A stretch of DNA of 64,000 nucleotides from Geobacter sp. SVR (lineage in GTDB: Bacteria > Desulfobacterota > Desulfuromonadia > Geobacterales > Pseudopelobacteraceae), in NCBI RefSeq assembly GCF_016865365.1, contig NZ_AP024469.1, positions 3,192,501 to 3,256,500 on the forward strand. The letters are read 5' to 3'. The notes under the pieces are model-generated. The model did not search any database. It was not told the DNA's origin and worked only from the letters and a program-made list of their open reading frames with translations. The position numbers were made by a program, and so were the translations under genes. Below, piece after piece: positions 17,513-26,576 of this stretch; position 1 is the first letter of the stretch, and the number at the start of each line of letters is the position of its first letter.

Positions 17513-19972
17513 ATGCCGGAACATAACAGTAACAAACCGGAACAACATACGCTCACCCACATGAGCAAGTTGGGATCAAATCTCTTCGATTCAATCGACA
17601 GAAGGTTTTCCAATCCACGTACAGCCCGTCGCAACAGGTTTATCCTCCTTATCGCCACTGCGCTTCTGCTGACGTTCATCGTACTCCCCAACCAGCATTT
17701 CTTTTTTCAGGAGTTCAAGGTCGGAGAGATCGCCACCTCCGATATTCGCGCCACGCGCGACTATCTGGTGGAAGATCATGCGCTGACCGAGCAGCGGCGC
17801 AAAGAGGTGAGTAACAATGCCCCGGTCATCTACAACCTCAACGACCGGGTGCCGTACTACCTGACCGAGAAACTTCAGCAGACCGTGGCAGCCATTCGTT
17901 CGCAGCAGTCCAAAAATCCGCGGACCGGTTCGGAAGAATGGCGCAAACTGCTGTCCCCGGTTCTGGATACGGAACTGAAGGACCCGGAAATCCTGGCCGT
18001 CACCCGCATCAAGGATGACCAGGCGTTTCTGGATGACGCCGAAAAATTGCTGAACGATCTGTACCAGCACAGGATCGTGCTGGACGGTAAATCCTTCCAG
18101 ACCGATGCGCGCCGGGGCATCGAGATCATCGATAACAGCGGCCATCTCGTCAGTGACGGCAACGCAGCCTCCGGCTACACCGAAATAGGTGAAGCGCGCA
18201 GAATGGTTGCAGAGTGGAAGTTCACCGGCCTGGGCAACCCCGGCGATGCGAGCCGGATAGCGGGTATCATAGCCCGGACTCTGCTGCCGAGCCTCTTCTA
18301 TAACCGCGAGGCTTCCGAAGCCCGCAGCCAGGCCGCCATGGAGGCGGTCCGCCCGGTGCTCTTCAAGGTGCAGAAGGGGGAGATGATCGTCCGCATCGGC
18401 GAACGCATCAGCCCCGAGCAAGCCCACAAACTGCGGATCATCTTCCATGAGGACAGCACTGACCACCGCATCTTCACAATCGCCGGCTGCTTCGCCATGA
18501 TCCTGGTGCTGTTCTACTTCCCGTACCGTTTCGCCATCAAGAACATCCGCAAATTCAACCCCAGCAACAAGGACATCCTTGTCCTCTCGCTGATGATCAT
18601 CGGCAGCTTCCTGGTGTTCCGGACCGCCCTCCAGATAACCAACAACATCGGCCCGGTCTTTCCGTATATCGACACCAGCAATTATTTCTACCTGTTCCCC
18701 TTTGCCGCCAGTGCAATGATCGTCCGGATGCTGATCAACTCCGAAGTGGCCCTGGTCTACTGTGCCATCCTGGCGCCGCTGTTGGGGATCATGTTCAACA
18801 ACAACATGTTCGTGGTCATCTACGCCCTGCTGGGGAGCATTATCGGCGCCCACGGCATGCGGCAGTGCGCCGACCGCAGCACCATCTACGCCGCAGGGCT
18901 GAAAATATCGGTGGTCAACCTGGCCATGGGACTGGCCTTCCAGACCTTCAGCAACACGCTCTTCAGCATTCAGACCCTTTACGTGGCACTGTTCGCCCTG
19001 GTGAGCGGGATGATCAGCGCCGGATGCGTTTCTGGATTCATACCGATTCTGGAAACGCTCTTCCGCTACACCACTGACATGAAGCTCCTGGAACTGGCCA
19101 ACCTGAACTCGCCCCTGCTGCGCGACCTGATGGTCCGGGCACCGGGCACCTATCATCACAGCGTGGTGGTCGGCAATCTGGTGGAGGCAGCGGCCGAAGC
19201 GACCAACGCCAATCCGCTTCTGGCACGGGTAGCGGCCTATTACCACGATATCGGCAAGGCATCCAAGCCCCAGTATTTCATCGAGAACCAGACCGGCGAA
19301 GAGAACCGCCACGACAAGCTCTCCCCCAGCATGAGCGCCCTGATTCTGATATCCCATATCAAGGAAGGGACGGAGCTGGCCCGCGAAAAGCACCTGGGAC
19401 AGCCGATCATCGATATCATCCGCCAGCATCACGGCACCGGGCTGATCAAATTTTTCTACGAGCGGGCCAGAAATCAGGCCGAGACGACCGGACAGACGGT
19501 GGAGGAAAAGGATTTCCGCTATCCGGGCCCCAAGCCCCAGACCCGCGAGGCCGGTATCGTCATGCTGGCCGACTGCGTGGAGGCCGCCTCCCGCACCCTG
19601 GTCAATCCCACGCCCGACCGCATCCAGGGCATGGTGCAGAAGATCATCAACAACATCTTCATTGACGGGCAACTGGACGAATGCGAGCTGACGCTCAAAA
19701 ACCTGCACGACATCGCCCGGAGCTTCAATCAGATCCTGAACGGGATTTTCCATCACCGCATCGATTATCCCGAACCGGTGCACAAATCGGGTAGCGGAGC
19801 CCGCAAGCCGGCTGCAACCGAACAGAAAACGGCGGTCGACCAGCTCACCCCGAACAATGGAGGCAAAATAAGTGGAGATTCTGCTGAACAACCGCCAGAG
19901 ACGCCACCGGATCGAAACCCGCCAGCTAAAAAAGGTGGCGGCGAGGATCTTAAGCGCCTTGGGATGTCCTGA
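17513..19972 (+). CDS. 7TM receptor with HD phosphohydrolase domain (PgpH/YqfF-like)
   Basis: This 819-residue membrane protein has one N-terminal helix (FILLIATALLLTFIVLPN), an extracytoplasmic 7TMR-HDED domain (about 60-310), a block of about seven helices (315-510), then a cytoplasmic HD domain with YHHSVVVGNLVEAAA and YYHDIGKASKPQYF. The tail is low-complexity. Characterised relatives (Listeria PgpH) hydrolyse c-di-AMP to pApA; whether this organism uses c-di-AMP is not shown here. An alternative ATG exists at 17561. It heads an operon with ybeY, the usual partner in many bacteria. Confidence 0.9.
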   Translation: MPEHNSNKPEQHTLTHMSKLGSNLFDSIDRRFSNPRTARRNRFILLIATALLLTFIVLPNQHFFFQEFKVGEIATSDIRATRDYLVEDHALTEQRRKEVSNNAPVIYNLNDRVPYYLTEKLQQTVAAIRSQQSKNPRTGSEEWRKLLSPVLDTELKDPEILAVTRIKDDQAFLDDAEKLLNDLYQHRIVLDGKSFQTDARRGIEIIDNSGHLVSDGNAASGYTEIGEARRMVAEWKFTGLGNPGDASRIAGIIARTLLPSLFYNREASEARSQAAMEAVRPVLFKVQKGEMIVRIGERISPEQAHKLRIIFHEDSTDHRIFTIAGCFAMILVLFYFPYRFAIKNIRKFNPSNKDILVLSLMIIGSFLVFRTALQITNNIGPVFPYIDTSNYFYLFPFAASAMIVRMLINSEVALVYCAILAPLLGIMFNNNMFVVIYALLGSIIGAHGMRQCADRSTIYAAGLKISVVNLAMGLAFQTFSNTLFSIQTLYVALFALVSGMISAGCVSGFIPILETLFRYTTDMKLLELANLNSPLLRDLMVRAPGTYHHSVVVGNLVEAAAEATNANPLLARVAAYYHDIGKASKPQYFIENQTGEENRHDKLSPSMSALILISHIKEGTELAREKHLGQPIIDIIRQHHGTGLIKFFYERARNQAETTGQTVEEKDFRYPGPKPQTREAGIVMLADCVEAASRTLVNPTPDRIQGMVQKIINNIFIDGQLDECELTLKNLHDIARSFNQILNGIFHHRIDYPEPVHKSGSGARKPAATEQKTAVDQLTPNNGGKISGDSAEQPPETPPDRNPPAKKGGGEDLKRLGMS

Positions 19973-20342
19973 GGAAACTGAACTATCCATCTCCATCGTG
20001 AGCGATGCGGCCATCCGCCGTATCAACCGCGATTATCTGGCCAAGGACAGGCCCACCAATGTGATCTCCTTTTCCCAACAGGAAGGGGAATTCGCCGGCA
20101 TCAATCCGCAGGTCCTGGGAGATGTGATCATTTCGGCCGATACCGCCCTGCGGGAGGCCGAAGAGGGGGGCAATTCCCATTTCGAAAGGCTCTGCTTTCT
20201 GCTCTTGCACGGCATCCTGCACCTGTGCGGATACGATCACGAGCGGAGCGGAGAAACCGAAGCGTCCCGCATGCAAAAAAAGGAGCAGGAACTATTCAGA
20301 ATCCTGGCAAAGGAAGGGTTGTTAAACCCGTCCGCTTCATAG
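19872..20342 (+). CDS. ybeY: Endoribonuclease YbeY
   Basis: A GTG start with GGAGG eight bases upstream gives 156 residues that overlap the end of the preceding gene by 101 bases. The metal-binding motif HGILHLCGYDH is intact, as is PTNVISFSQ in the N-terminal half. YbeY is a zinc-dependent RNase involved in 16S rRNA maturation and 70S ribosome quality control. The large overlap with the low-complexity tail of the upstream protein is notable but the start is well supported by its ribosome site. Confidence 0.93.
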   Translation: MEILLNNRQRRHRIETRQLKKVAARILSALGCPEETELSISIVSDAAIRRINRDYLAKDRPTNVISFSQQEGEFAGINPQVLGDVIISADTALREAEEGGNSHFERLCFLLLHGILHLCGYDHERSGETEASRMQKKEQELFRILAKEGLLNPSAS

Positions 20343-21031
20343 ATTCGGCCAACTGCGCCATCGAAGGTATTCTGCATGCAGCCCGCGCCGAAAAGCACAT
20401 GCGCAACCACTTCATCGCTGCTGCTGTGGTGCTGCTGGGAGCCCTGTTCCTGCGGGTGACACCGATCGAGTTCGGCCTGCTGGCGCTCTCGATTCTGTTC
20501 GTGCTGTTTGCCGAGCTGGTCAATACGGCGGTGGAGGCTGTGGTAGACCTGGTGTCGCCCGATTATCACCCGCTGGCAAAAATCGCCAAGGACACGGCCG
20601 CGGGCGCGGTGCTGACCACGGCGGTGGGTGCCGCGATTGTCGGCTATCTGGTGCTGGCAAAATATGTATTACCGATGTACGGAAAGGTGCTCGGCATGTT
20701 CGGATCACCGGCAGAATTGGGCATAATCGTTTCGGTGCTGGTGGTGGTGATCGTCGTCATCATGATCAAGACCCTGACCCACAAAGGTACGCCGCTTCAG
20801 GGGGGAGTGCCCAGCGGCCATTCTGCGATAGCATTCTCGATTGCCACGGCGGTTTCGCTCAATACGCGCGATCCGCTTACCTCCCTTTTATCGTTCGGAC
20901 TGGCAATAATGGTCAGCCACTCCCGGCTCCTGATGAAGATCCACAGCATGCGCGAGGTGGTTTTCGGCTCGTTCCTGGGAACCGCCGTTACCCTGATCGT
21001 ACTGCTGTTGTTCAAAATCCTTGCCTTTTAG
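20225..21031 (+). CDS. Diacylglycerol kinase (DgkA-like) fused to PAP2-like phosphatase domain
   Basis: The frame encodes an N-terminal undecaprenol/diacylglycerol kinase domain (CAIEGILHAARAEKHMRNHF...FVLFAELVNTAVEAVVDL with the ExxNTAxE motif) and a C-terminal membrane domain with QGGVPSGHSAIAFSIA...SHSRLLMKIHSMREV, typical of PAP2 phosphatases. It may recycle undecaprenyl phosphate or phosphatidate at the inner membrane. The start is uncertain: the only canonical in-frame starts are GTG 20225, deep inside ybeY and without ribosome site, and ATG 20400, inside the kinase domain. An AAGGAAGG at 20310-20317 hints at an unusual start near 20321. Confidence 0.8.
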   Translation: MRIRSRAERRNRSVPHAKKGAGTIQNPGKGRVVKPVRFIDSANCAIEGILHAARAEKHMRNHFIAAAVVLLGALFLRVTPIEFGLLALSILFVLFAELVNTAVEAVVDLVSPDYHPLAKIAKDTAAGAVLTTAVGAAIVGYLVLAKYVLPMYGKVLGMFGSPAELGIIVSVLVVVIVVIMIKTLTHKGTPLQGGVPSGHSAIAFSIATAVSLNTRDPLTSLLSFGLAIMVSHSRLLMKIHSMREVVFGSFLGTAVTLIVLLLFKILAF

Positions 21032-21097
21032 CTCCAAATCCGCGAAATATACTCATTCTAATATAGTCACCAAGACCCATTGGGGAGGATGTCCAGC

Positions 21098-21943
21098 TTG
21101 GAAGAAGGCAGTAGAAAGTCAGGTTTCATCGAGCTGATCAGCAGGTTCGTGAACGGACGTAAAAAAGTCACCACGGACGAGATCCACGATCTCATCAAGG
21201 CCAGCGAGGAAGAGGGGCTCGTCAACGAAGACGAGAGCGAAATGATCCGCTCCATCTTTTCGCTGCGTTCCACGGTAGCGCGCGAAATCATGATTCCCCG
21301 CACTGACATGGCCTGCGTGGCAGTCAGTGCCTCGATCGGCGAAATCCTGGACACGATAATTTCCTGCGGCCATTCGCGCATCCCGGTCTACGAAAACAAC
21401 ATCGACAACATCATCGGACTGCTGTACGCCAAGGACCTGCTCAAATACTGGGGAAAACGGGAGGAGCAGATCCGGGTGCGCGAGATCGTCCGGGCTCCCT
21501 TCTTTATTCCTGAAACCAAGGATCTCGAGCAGCTTCTGCAGGAGTTCAAGCGCAAGCACGTGCACTTGGCCGTCGTGATCGATGAGTATGGCGGCACATC
21601 CGGGCTGATCACCATCGAAGACCTGCTGGAGCAGATCGTGGGGGACATCCAGGACGAGTACGACCGGGAAGAGGCGCTGTTCTCCGTCAACAAGGATGGT
21701 TCCATCACCGCCGACGCGCGCATGCCGGTCGACGATCTCGAGGAACAGTTCGAAATCGAGATCGAGCGCGATAAATTCGACACCGTCGGTGGGTTGATCA
21801 TTCATCTGACCGGCAAGATACCCGAAACCGACGATATCGTCGAAGGCAGCGGGCTGCGCTTCACCATAATCGACGCGGACGAACGCAGGATCAAGAAGGT
21901 CTGCATCTGCCGTCTGGACAGCACGGAGCGTGACAGAGCGTGA
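21098..21943 (+). CDS. CBS-domain CorC/HlyC-like protein
   Basis: A TTG start at 21098 lies nine bases after GGGGAGG; an ATG at 21089 would have no spacing and is unlikely. The 281-residue protein has two CBS motifs ([11 protein letters not shown]...[24 protein letters not shown] and [31 protein letters not shown], quoted in part) and a C-terminal CorC_HlyC transporter-associated domain. There is no membrane segment. Homologues are linked to Mg/Co efflux and membrane homeostasis. The stop overlaps the GTG of lnt, as in many Proteobacteria where corC and lnt are adjacent. Confidence 0.9.
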   Translation: MEEGSRKSGFIELISRFVNGRKKVTTDEIHDLIKASEEEGLVNEDESEMIRSIFSLRSTVAREIMIPRTDMACVAVSASIGEILDTIISCGHSRIPVYENNIDNIIGLLYAKDLLKYWGKREEQIRVREIVRAPFFIPETKDLEQLLQEFKRKHVHLAVVIDEYGGTSGLITIEDLLEQIVGDIQDEYDREEALFSVNKDGSITADARMPVDDLEEQFEIEIERDKFDTVGGLIIHLTGKIPETDDIVEGSGLRFTIIDADERRIKKVCICRLDSTERDRA

Positions 21944-23499
21944 TAAGCCGTTTTCTGCGTACCGATCTGCCGGCCTGGTTCGATCAGGCGGGCATGCTGG
22001 CGATTCTGTCCGGTCTGATGATCGCCTGTTCCTTTCCGAACGTCGGATTGTCCTTTCTGGCCTGGATAGCGCTGATCCCCCTCCTGATCGCCCTCGAAGG
22101 ATCTTCCCTGCGGACCGCCTTCCGCATCGGCTTCACCTGCGGTCTCAGTGCCTACGCCGTCATACTGTACTGGATCAATATCGTCATCACCCATTACGGC
22201 CATCTCCCCTGGGTAGCCAGTGTTCCGCTCTATGTACTGCTGATGGCGTGGCTGGCCATGTTTTTCGGACTGGCCACCCTGGTGGCGCGCGCCGGCGAAC
22301 GGATCGGCATTAAAACCGCCTTTTCGCTGCCGGTGGCCTGGGTAGCGGGCGATTTCATCCGCACCTTCCTGCTGTCGGGATTCCCCTGGGCCATGCTGGG
22401 TCACTCCCAGTACAGAACGCTGCCCCTGATCCAGATCGCGGACATCACCGGGGTCTTCGGCATTACCCTGATCATCGTGCTGGCCAACGTGGTGCTGTAT
22501 CGCGTTCTGCGCGCCATTGCCGGCGCCGGGGTTCCCTACCCCGTCAAAAGTGCGCTGGTGCTGCTCTGTCTGCTGATCGCCACACTCCTCTACGGTTTCA
22601 GCCGCCTGAATCTTCCCGAGGCGCGGGATGTGAAACCGCTGCGGGTCGCCTTAATTCAGGGCAACATCGCACAGGACGTCAAATGGAATCCCGCTTTCCA
22701 GGAGCAAACCCTGGTCAGCTACGAACGTCTGACCCGCGAGGCGCTCAAAAACGGGGCCGATCTGGTGGTCTGGCCGGAAAGCGCCCTCCCCTTCTTTTTC
22801 CAGGACGAACTGCGCCAGGCCGAGCGGATCAGGGGGCTGGCGCGGGAGCTGTCTACCACCTTGCTGGTGGGCAGTCCTGCCCATGAGCTGCGCAACGGCA
22901 AGCGCACCTTCCTGAACAGCGCCTTTGTCATTTCACCCAAAGGTGACACCATCGGCAGAAGCGACAAGATGCATCTGGTGCCGTTCGGGGAATTCGTGCC
23001 ATTGGGACGCTTCTTCCCATTCATCAGTAAGCTTGTGGTGGGAATCGGGGATTTTTCCCCCGGCGAACGGGTTACGCCGCTGCCGGTTAACGACACCCAG
23101 GTCGGGACCCTGGTCTGCTTCGAGGGGATCTTCCCGGAACTTGCCAGAGACTATGTCCGGGCAGGGGCGCGCATTCTCGTCAACATTACCAATGACGCCT
23201 GGTTCGGCCGTTCGTCCGCTCCGTACCAGCACCTCTCTATCGCCGTCTTCAGGGCAGTCGAAACCCGCACGCCCCTGCTACGTGCCGCCAATACCGGCGT
23301 AACCGCCATCATCGATCATAACGGCCATATCCGCACCATGACCCCCTTGTTCGAGGAGGCCTACCGTACCGGCGAGATACATCCCGGTACCGGAGATTCG
23401 CTCTATCTCAGGATGGGCGACGCCCTGGCCTGGCTGTGCGTGGCAGCGAGTGCGGGGATCGCGGCACTGGCGTGGTTCCGGCTGAAGAAGAACACGTGA
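21940..23499 (+). CDS. lnt: Apolipoprotein N-acyltransferase
   Basis: This 519-residue protein has an N-terminal block of about six membrane helices and a carbon-nitrogen hydrolase (nitrilase-like) periplasmic domain. The catalytic triad is visible: Glu in [12 protein letters not shown], Lys in [10 protein letters not shown] and Cys in [12 protein letters not shown] last membrane helix closes the protein. It adds the third acyl chain to lipoproteins at the periplasmic face of the inner membrane. The GTG start overlaps the upstream stop. Confidence 0.95.
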   Translation: MISRFLRTDLPAWFDQAGMLAILSGLMIACSFPNVGLSFLAWIALIPLLIALEGSSLRTAFRIGFTCGLSAYAVILYWINIVITHYGHLPWVASVPLYVLLMAWLAMFFGLATLVARAGERIGIKTAFSLPVAWVAGDFIRTFLLSGFPWAMLGHSQYRTLPLIQIADITGVFGITLIIVLANVVLYRVLRAIAGAGVPYPVKSALVLLCLLIATLLYGFSRLNLPEARDVKPLRVALIQGNIAQDVKWNPAFQEQTLVSYERLTREALKNGADLVVWPESALPFFFQDELRQAERIRGLARELSTTLLVGSPAHELRNGKRTFLNSAFVISPKGDTIGRSDKMHLVPFGEFVPLGRFFPFISKLVVGIGDFSPGERVTPLPVNDTQVGTLVCFEGIFPELARDYVRAGARILVNITNDAWFGRSSAPYQHLSIAVFRAVETRTPLLRAANTGVTAIIDHNGHIRTMTPLFEEAYRTGEIHPGTGDSLYLRMGDALAWLCVAASAGIAALAWFRLKKNT

Positions 23500-23511
23500 A
23501 ACCTGAAGTCC

Positions 23512-23730
23512 GCCACTGAGACACGGAGACACAGAGGAAAGCCTTAACGCCGGGAAGTAAAACCTTCCGATTTCACAAATTCCGAGTTCTCTCCCTCCGT
23601 GCTTCGTGACTTTTAAATGCCTGCGCAGAGAACATTCAGGAATCCCAACAAGCACCCGTTTTATCCTGCCGGTAAGAGAATTGGAGCTGTACCAGCCTGA
23701 TTTTCCTCTGTGCCTCCGTGTCTCTGTGGC
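23512..23730. repeat. Intergenic element bounded by 29-bp inverted repeats
   Basis: The 29 bases at 23512-23540 and the reverse complement of 23702-23730 match at 27 of 29 positions. The shared core is ACACGGAG followed by CACAGAGGAAA. The roughly 160 bases between them hold no gene. The form is that of a small non-autonomous inverted-repeat element. Similar CACGGAG/CACAGAGG intergenic repeats are frequent in Geobacter-type genomes from memory. It separates lnt from prfB. Confidence 0.7.
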
Positions 23731-23768
23731 AGAATAGTTTTATCAATCCAAACTATCGAGGAGTATTC

Positions 23769-24888
23769 ATGTTTCGCGAAGAAATAGCCCGCATGCAGGA
23801 TCTGGAAGAACGTATCGTCAAGCTCCGGGGGTCTCTTTGACGTCGACACCAAGCGCGAATCGATCCAGGAGATAGAGTCCAAGATTGCCGCCCCCGGTTT
23901 CTGGGATGCGGTCGAAACCTCCCAGAACATTCTCCGGGAACGCACGGCACTGGAAAAGATCGTCCAGATGTGGGACGGCCTCAATCGGCAACTGGACGAT
24001 GTAAAGGTCATGATCGAACTGGGCGTGGAAGCCCAGGACGAAGAGACGCTGGCTGAAGTGGCCGTCATGAACGCCCGGCTGCAGGAAAGCGTCGAGGCGG
24101 CCGAGTTCCAGCGCATGCTCTCCGGCACCCACGACCGCAACTCGTGCTTCATCTCCATCAACCCCGGCGCCGGCGGCACCGAGTCGCAGGACTGGGCCGA
24201 GATGTTGCTGCGCATGTACCTGCGCTATTGCGAGAAAAAGGGCTGGAAGACCTCCATCACCGACTACCAGGCAGGCGATGAGGCGGGCATCAAATCGGCC
24301 ACCTTCAGCGTAACCGGCGAGTACGCCTACGGCCATCTGAAAGCCGAGGTCGGTATCCACCGGCTCGTGCGCATTTCCCCCTTTGACAGCAATGCCCGCC
24401 GCCACACCTCGTTCGCTTCGGTCTACGCCTTCCCCGAGATCGAGGAAGAGGACATCGACATAAAGATCGCCGAGTCCGACCTGCGTGTGGACACCTATCG
24501 TTCCGGCGGCGCCGGGGGGCAGCATGTCAATACGACCGACTCGGCGGTGCGCATCACCCACCTGCCGACCAACATCGTCGTGGCCTGCCAGAGCGAACGC
24601 AGCCAGCATCTCAACAAGGCTACCGCCATGAAGGTCCTGAGGGCCAAACTGTATGAACGGGAGCTGGAAGAACGCACTGCCAAGGCCTCCGAAATCGCCG
24701 AGGAAAAAAAGGAGATCGGCTGGGGCAGCCAGATACGCTCCTATGTCCTGCATCCCTACAAGATGGTGAAGGACTTGAGGACCGGCGTGGAAACGGGCAA
24801 TCCCGATGCCGTGCTGGATGGTGCCCTGGAAGATTTCGTGGTGGCGTTCCTGATGGGAGTACGGCGGCAGGTGGGGGATGTCGACTAG
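23769..24888 (+). CDS. prfB: Peptide chain release factor 2 with programmed +1 frameshift
   Basis: The ATG at 23769 starts a 23-codon frame that ends at an in-frame TGA (23838-23840) within CTTTGAC, preceded by the Shine-Dalgarno-like CCGGGGG. A +1 shift at CTT continues at GAC 23839 and gives a 372-residue product. This is the classic autoregulatory RF2 site: low RF2 lets the ribosome slip past UGA. The GGQ motif (RSGGAGGQHVNTTDSA) and the SPF anticodon-like motif (RISPFDSNARRH) are present. RF2 recognises UGA and UAA and hydrolyses peptidyl-tRNA. Confidence 0.96.
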
Positions 24889-25035
24889 CGGCGTGAGCGG
24901 GGGCTTTGCCTACGCTGACCTGAATGGCCGCAGGTTCCGGCGCATCTGCAAAGACCGCTTTCTGGAACAGTGGGGACGGCAGTGGGCCTGCCTGCTGTTC
25001 CGCCATTTTCGGGTGGCTGCATTAGAGCAAACAAT

Positions 25036-25074
25036 AAAGCCGTCTGCTGAGACAGATCAGCAGACGGCTTTTTT
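25036..25074 (+). terminator. Strong intrinsic terminator downstream of prfB
   Basis: A stem of about 15 bp (core AGCCGTCTGCTGA / TCAGCAGACGGCT) with loop GACAGA is followed by a run of six T. It lies about 150 bases after prfB, and I see no gene in between. Confidence 0.93.
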
Positions 25075-25106
25075 CATGCTCGGGGAAGCGCCGGAAACCG
25101 TCGTAA

Positions 25107-25484
25107 CTACGTTCTGAAACTCACTGAAGTGTGGGTGGATGCGATGATCTCCGTCAGGCGCGAGAAGTAGAGGGGAGGCGTCTGGTACACCACGCTGTTG
25201 GTGCTGTCCATGAACCTGATTTGCAGGTTGCCGCGGAAGTTGTATGAAAACAGTATATTCTTCATTCCAGTCGGTTTTTCGTTCGTGTGGTTCGCCTGCT
25301 GCCCGGACTGCCGCTCTTTTCGCGTCAAGGTGACGATATCCTCGGACTCGGATGCCTTTATTTCCCCGGCATCGCGGCCATAGGCAGCAGCAGGAGAGTC
25401 CGGTGCAGGCCAGGTAATGGCCGGCACTGCCGCTTTGAGCGCCTGTGATGAGGAAACACCCGAATTGTCGGCAATTGACGCCAC
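25107..25484 (-). CDS. FlaG-like hypothetical protein
   Basis: On the minus strand a GTG at 25484 follows GGAAAGGGGAGA at good spacing and gives 125 residues; a longer frame from 25550 is less well supported. The first half is low-complexity and Ala/Ser-rich. The C-terminal 50 residues (FSYNFRGNLQIRFMDSTNSVVYQTPP) resemble the strand pattern of FlaG proteins, where an IDS-x-T-x-VIRQIPP motif is typical. No flagellar genes are nearby. Function is unknown and the FlaG similarity is my own motif reading. Confidence 0.55.
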   Translation of the reverse strand: MASIADNSGVSSSQALKAAVPAITWPAPDSPAAAYGRDAGEIKASESEDIVTLTRKERQSGQQANHTNEKPTGMKNILFSYNFRGNLQIRFMDSTNSVVYQTPPLYFSRLTEIIASTHTSVSFRT

Positions 25485-25721
25485 AGTCTCTCCCCTTTCC
25501 CGAGTGAGAGCCCAGCGGAGAATTAAAAAATCTTTTATATAATAGAGCATGTCACAGATTTGTAAAGCTTTTTAACTAAAATAAATCAGCGTTTCGGCTT
25601 GCCACCCTTGCGGTACCGCCATTCCCGGAATCCGGGCAAAAAGTTCTTTACTCCCGGTTTCAAATTACGGATACTGTGACACCATACCCGCTGGAATTAT
25701 GAAAAAAGATTGCCCGTGAAC

Positions 25722-26561
25722 ATGCTCGCCTTGAAAAGATCCGTTGTAATCACCGTATGCTGCATTCTTTTAGCCGCCCCCTCCATGCCGGAAGCGTCGG
25801 ATCCTTCGTCAGGCATACGCCGCCTGGGATACGCCATCCAAATGGGCGCCTTTGCAGATGTAAAAAACGCCGAACGCTTCACCACCGCTCTTCAGAAAAA
25901 AGGCATTGAAGCCTTCTATTTCCGCAAAGATAACGGCATTTACGCTGTCCGGTTCGGTGATTTTCCCAGCAGGGAAAAGGCTCGTGCCGCGGCTGCCAGG
26001 CTGGTGGCGGACCATCTGATCGACGGTTACTATGTCGCCCCCCCAAACGAAGTGGTCTTCAAGGCTCCCAAGGAACCGGGCCTGCAAAAGTCTCCTGTCG
26101 AAGAGATCCGGCAGACCAGGGAACCCAAACGCACCGAGCAGCCCAGGAGCCCTGAGTCGGCCATCAAGCAGGCCAGGCACGGCGACCGCGATATGGGGGC
26201 CATTGCCGCCCGCACCGCCGAGCGGTTCGTCGGCATCCCGTACCGCTGGGGGGGGGACACGGTAGTGGACGGCATGGATTGCAGCGGCTTCGTTCGCGCA
26301 GTCTACAATCTTTGCGGAGTCAGCATCCCCCGCACCTCCCGGGATCAATTCAAAGCAGGCGAAGCGGTGACCAGACCTGACCTGCAGGATGGCGATCTGG
26401 TATTTTTCGGTGCGGCGGATGACAAGATCAATCACGTCGGCATCTATGTCGGCAATGGCAAATTCGTTCACGCCCCCCGCAGGGGCGAGGAAATTCGCAT
26501 CACCCCCATTGACGAGTCCTATTTTGAAAAGCGCTTCGTCGGGGCACGCAGATACTTCTAA
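25722..26561 (+). CDS. Secreted SPOR and NlpC/P60 peptidoglycan hydrolase
   Basis: From ATG 25722 the protein has a signal peptide (LKRSVVITVCCILLAAPSMPEAS), a SPOR domain that binds denuded glycan strands (about 28-105, LGYAIQMGAFADVKNAERF), a charged linker and a C-terminal NlpC/P60 domain. The catalytic Cys is in DCSGFVRAVYNLCG and the His in INHVGIYVGNGKFVHAP. It probably cleaves peptide stems during division or wall remodelling. GTG 25716 and TTG 25710 are alternative starts; none has a strong ribosome site. Confidence 0.88.
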   Translation: MLALKRSVVITVCCILLAAPSMPEASDPSSGIRRLGYAIQMGAFADVKNAERFTTALQKKGIEAFYFRKDNGIYAVRFGDFPSREKARAAAARLVADHLIDGYYVAPPNEVVFKAPKEPGLQKSPVEEIRQTREPKRTEQPRSPESAIKQARHGDRDMGAIAARTAERFVGIPYRWGGDTVVDGMDCSGFVRAVYNLCGVSIPRTSRDQFKAGEAVTRPDLQDGDLVFFGAADDKINHVGIYVGNGKFVHAPRRGEEIRITPIDESYFEKRFVGARRYF

Positions 26562-26576
26562 AGGCAGGAGTTGTAC

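Noticed and set aside
24878-25117. 79-codon plus frame after prfB
   Set aside because: It runs through the strong terminator at 25036-25074 and has low-complexity content without family resemblance.
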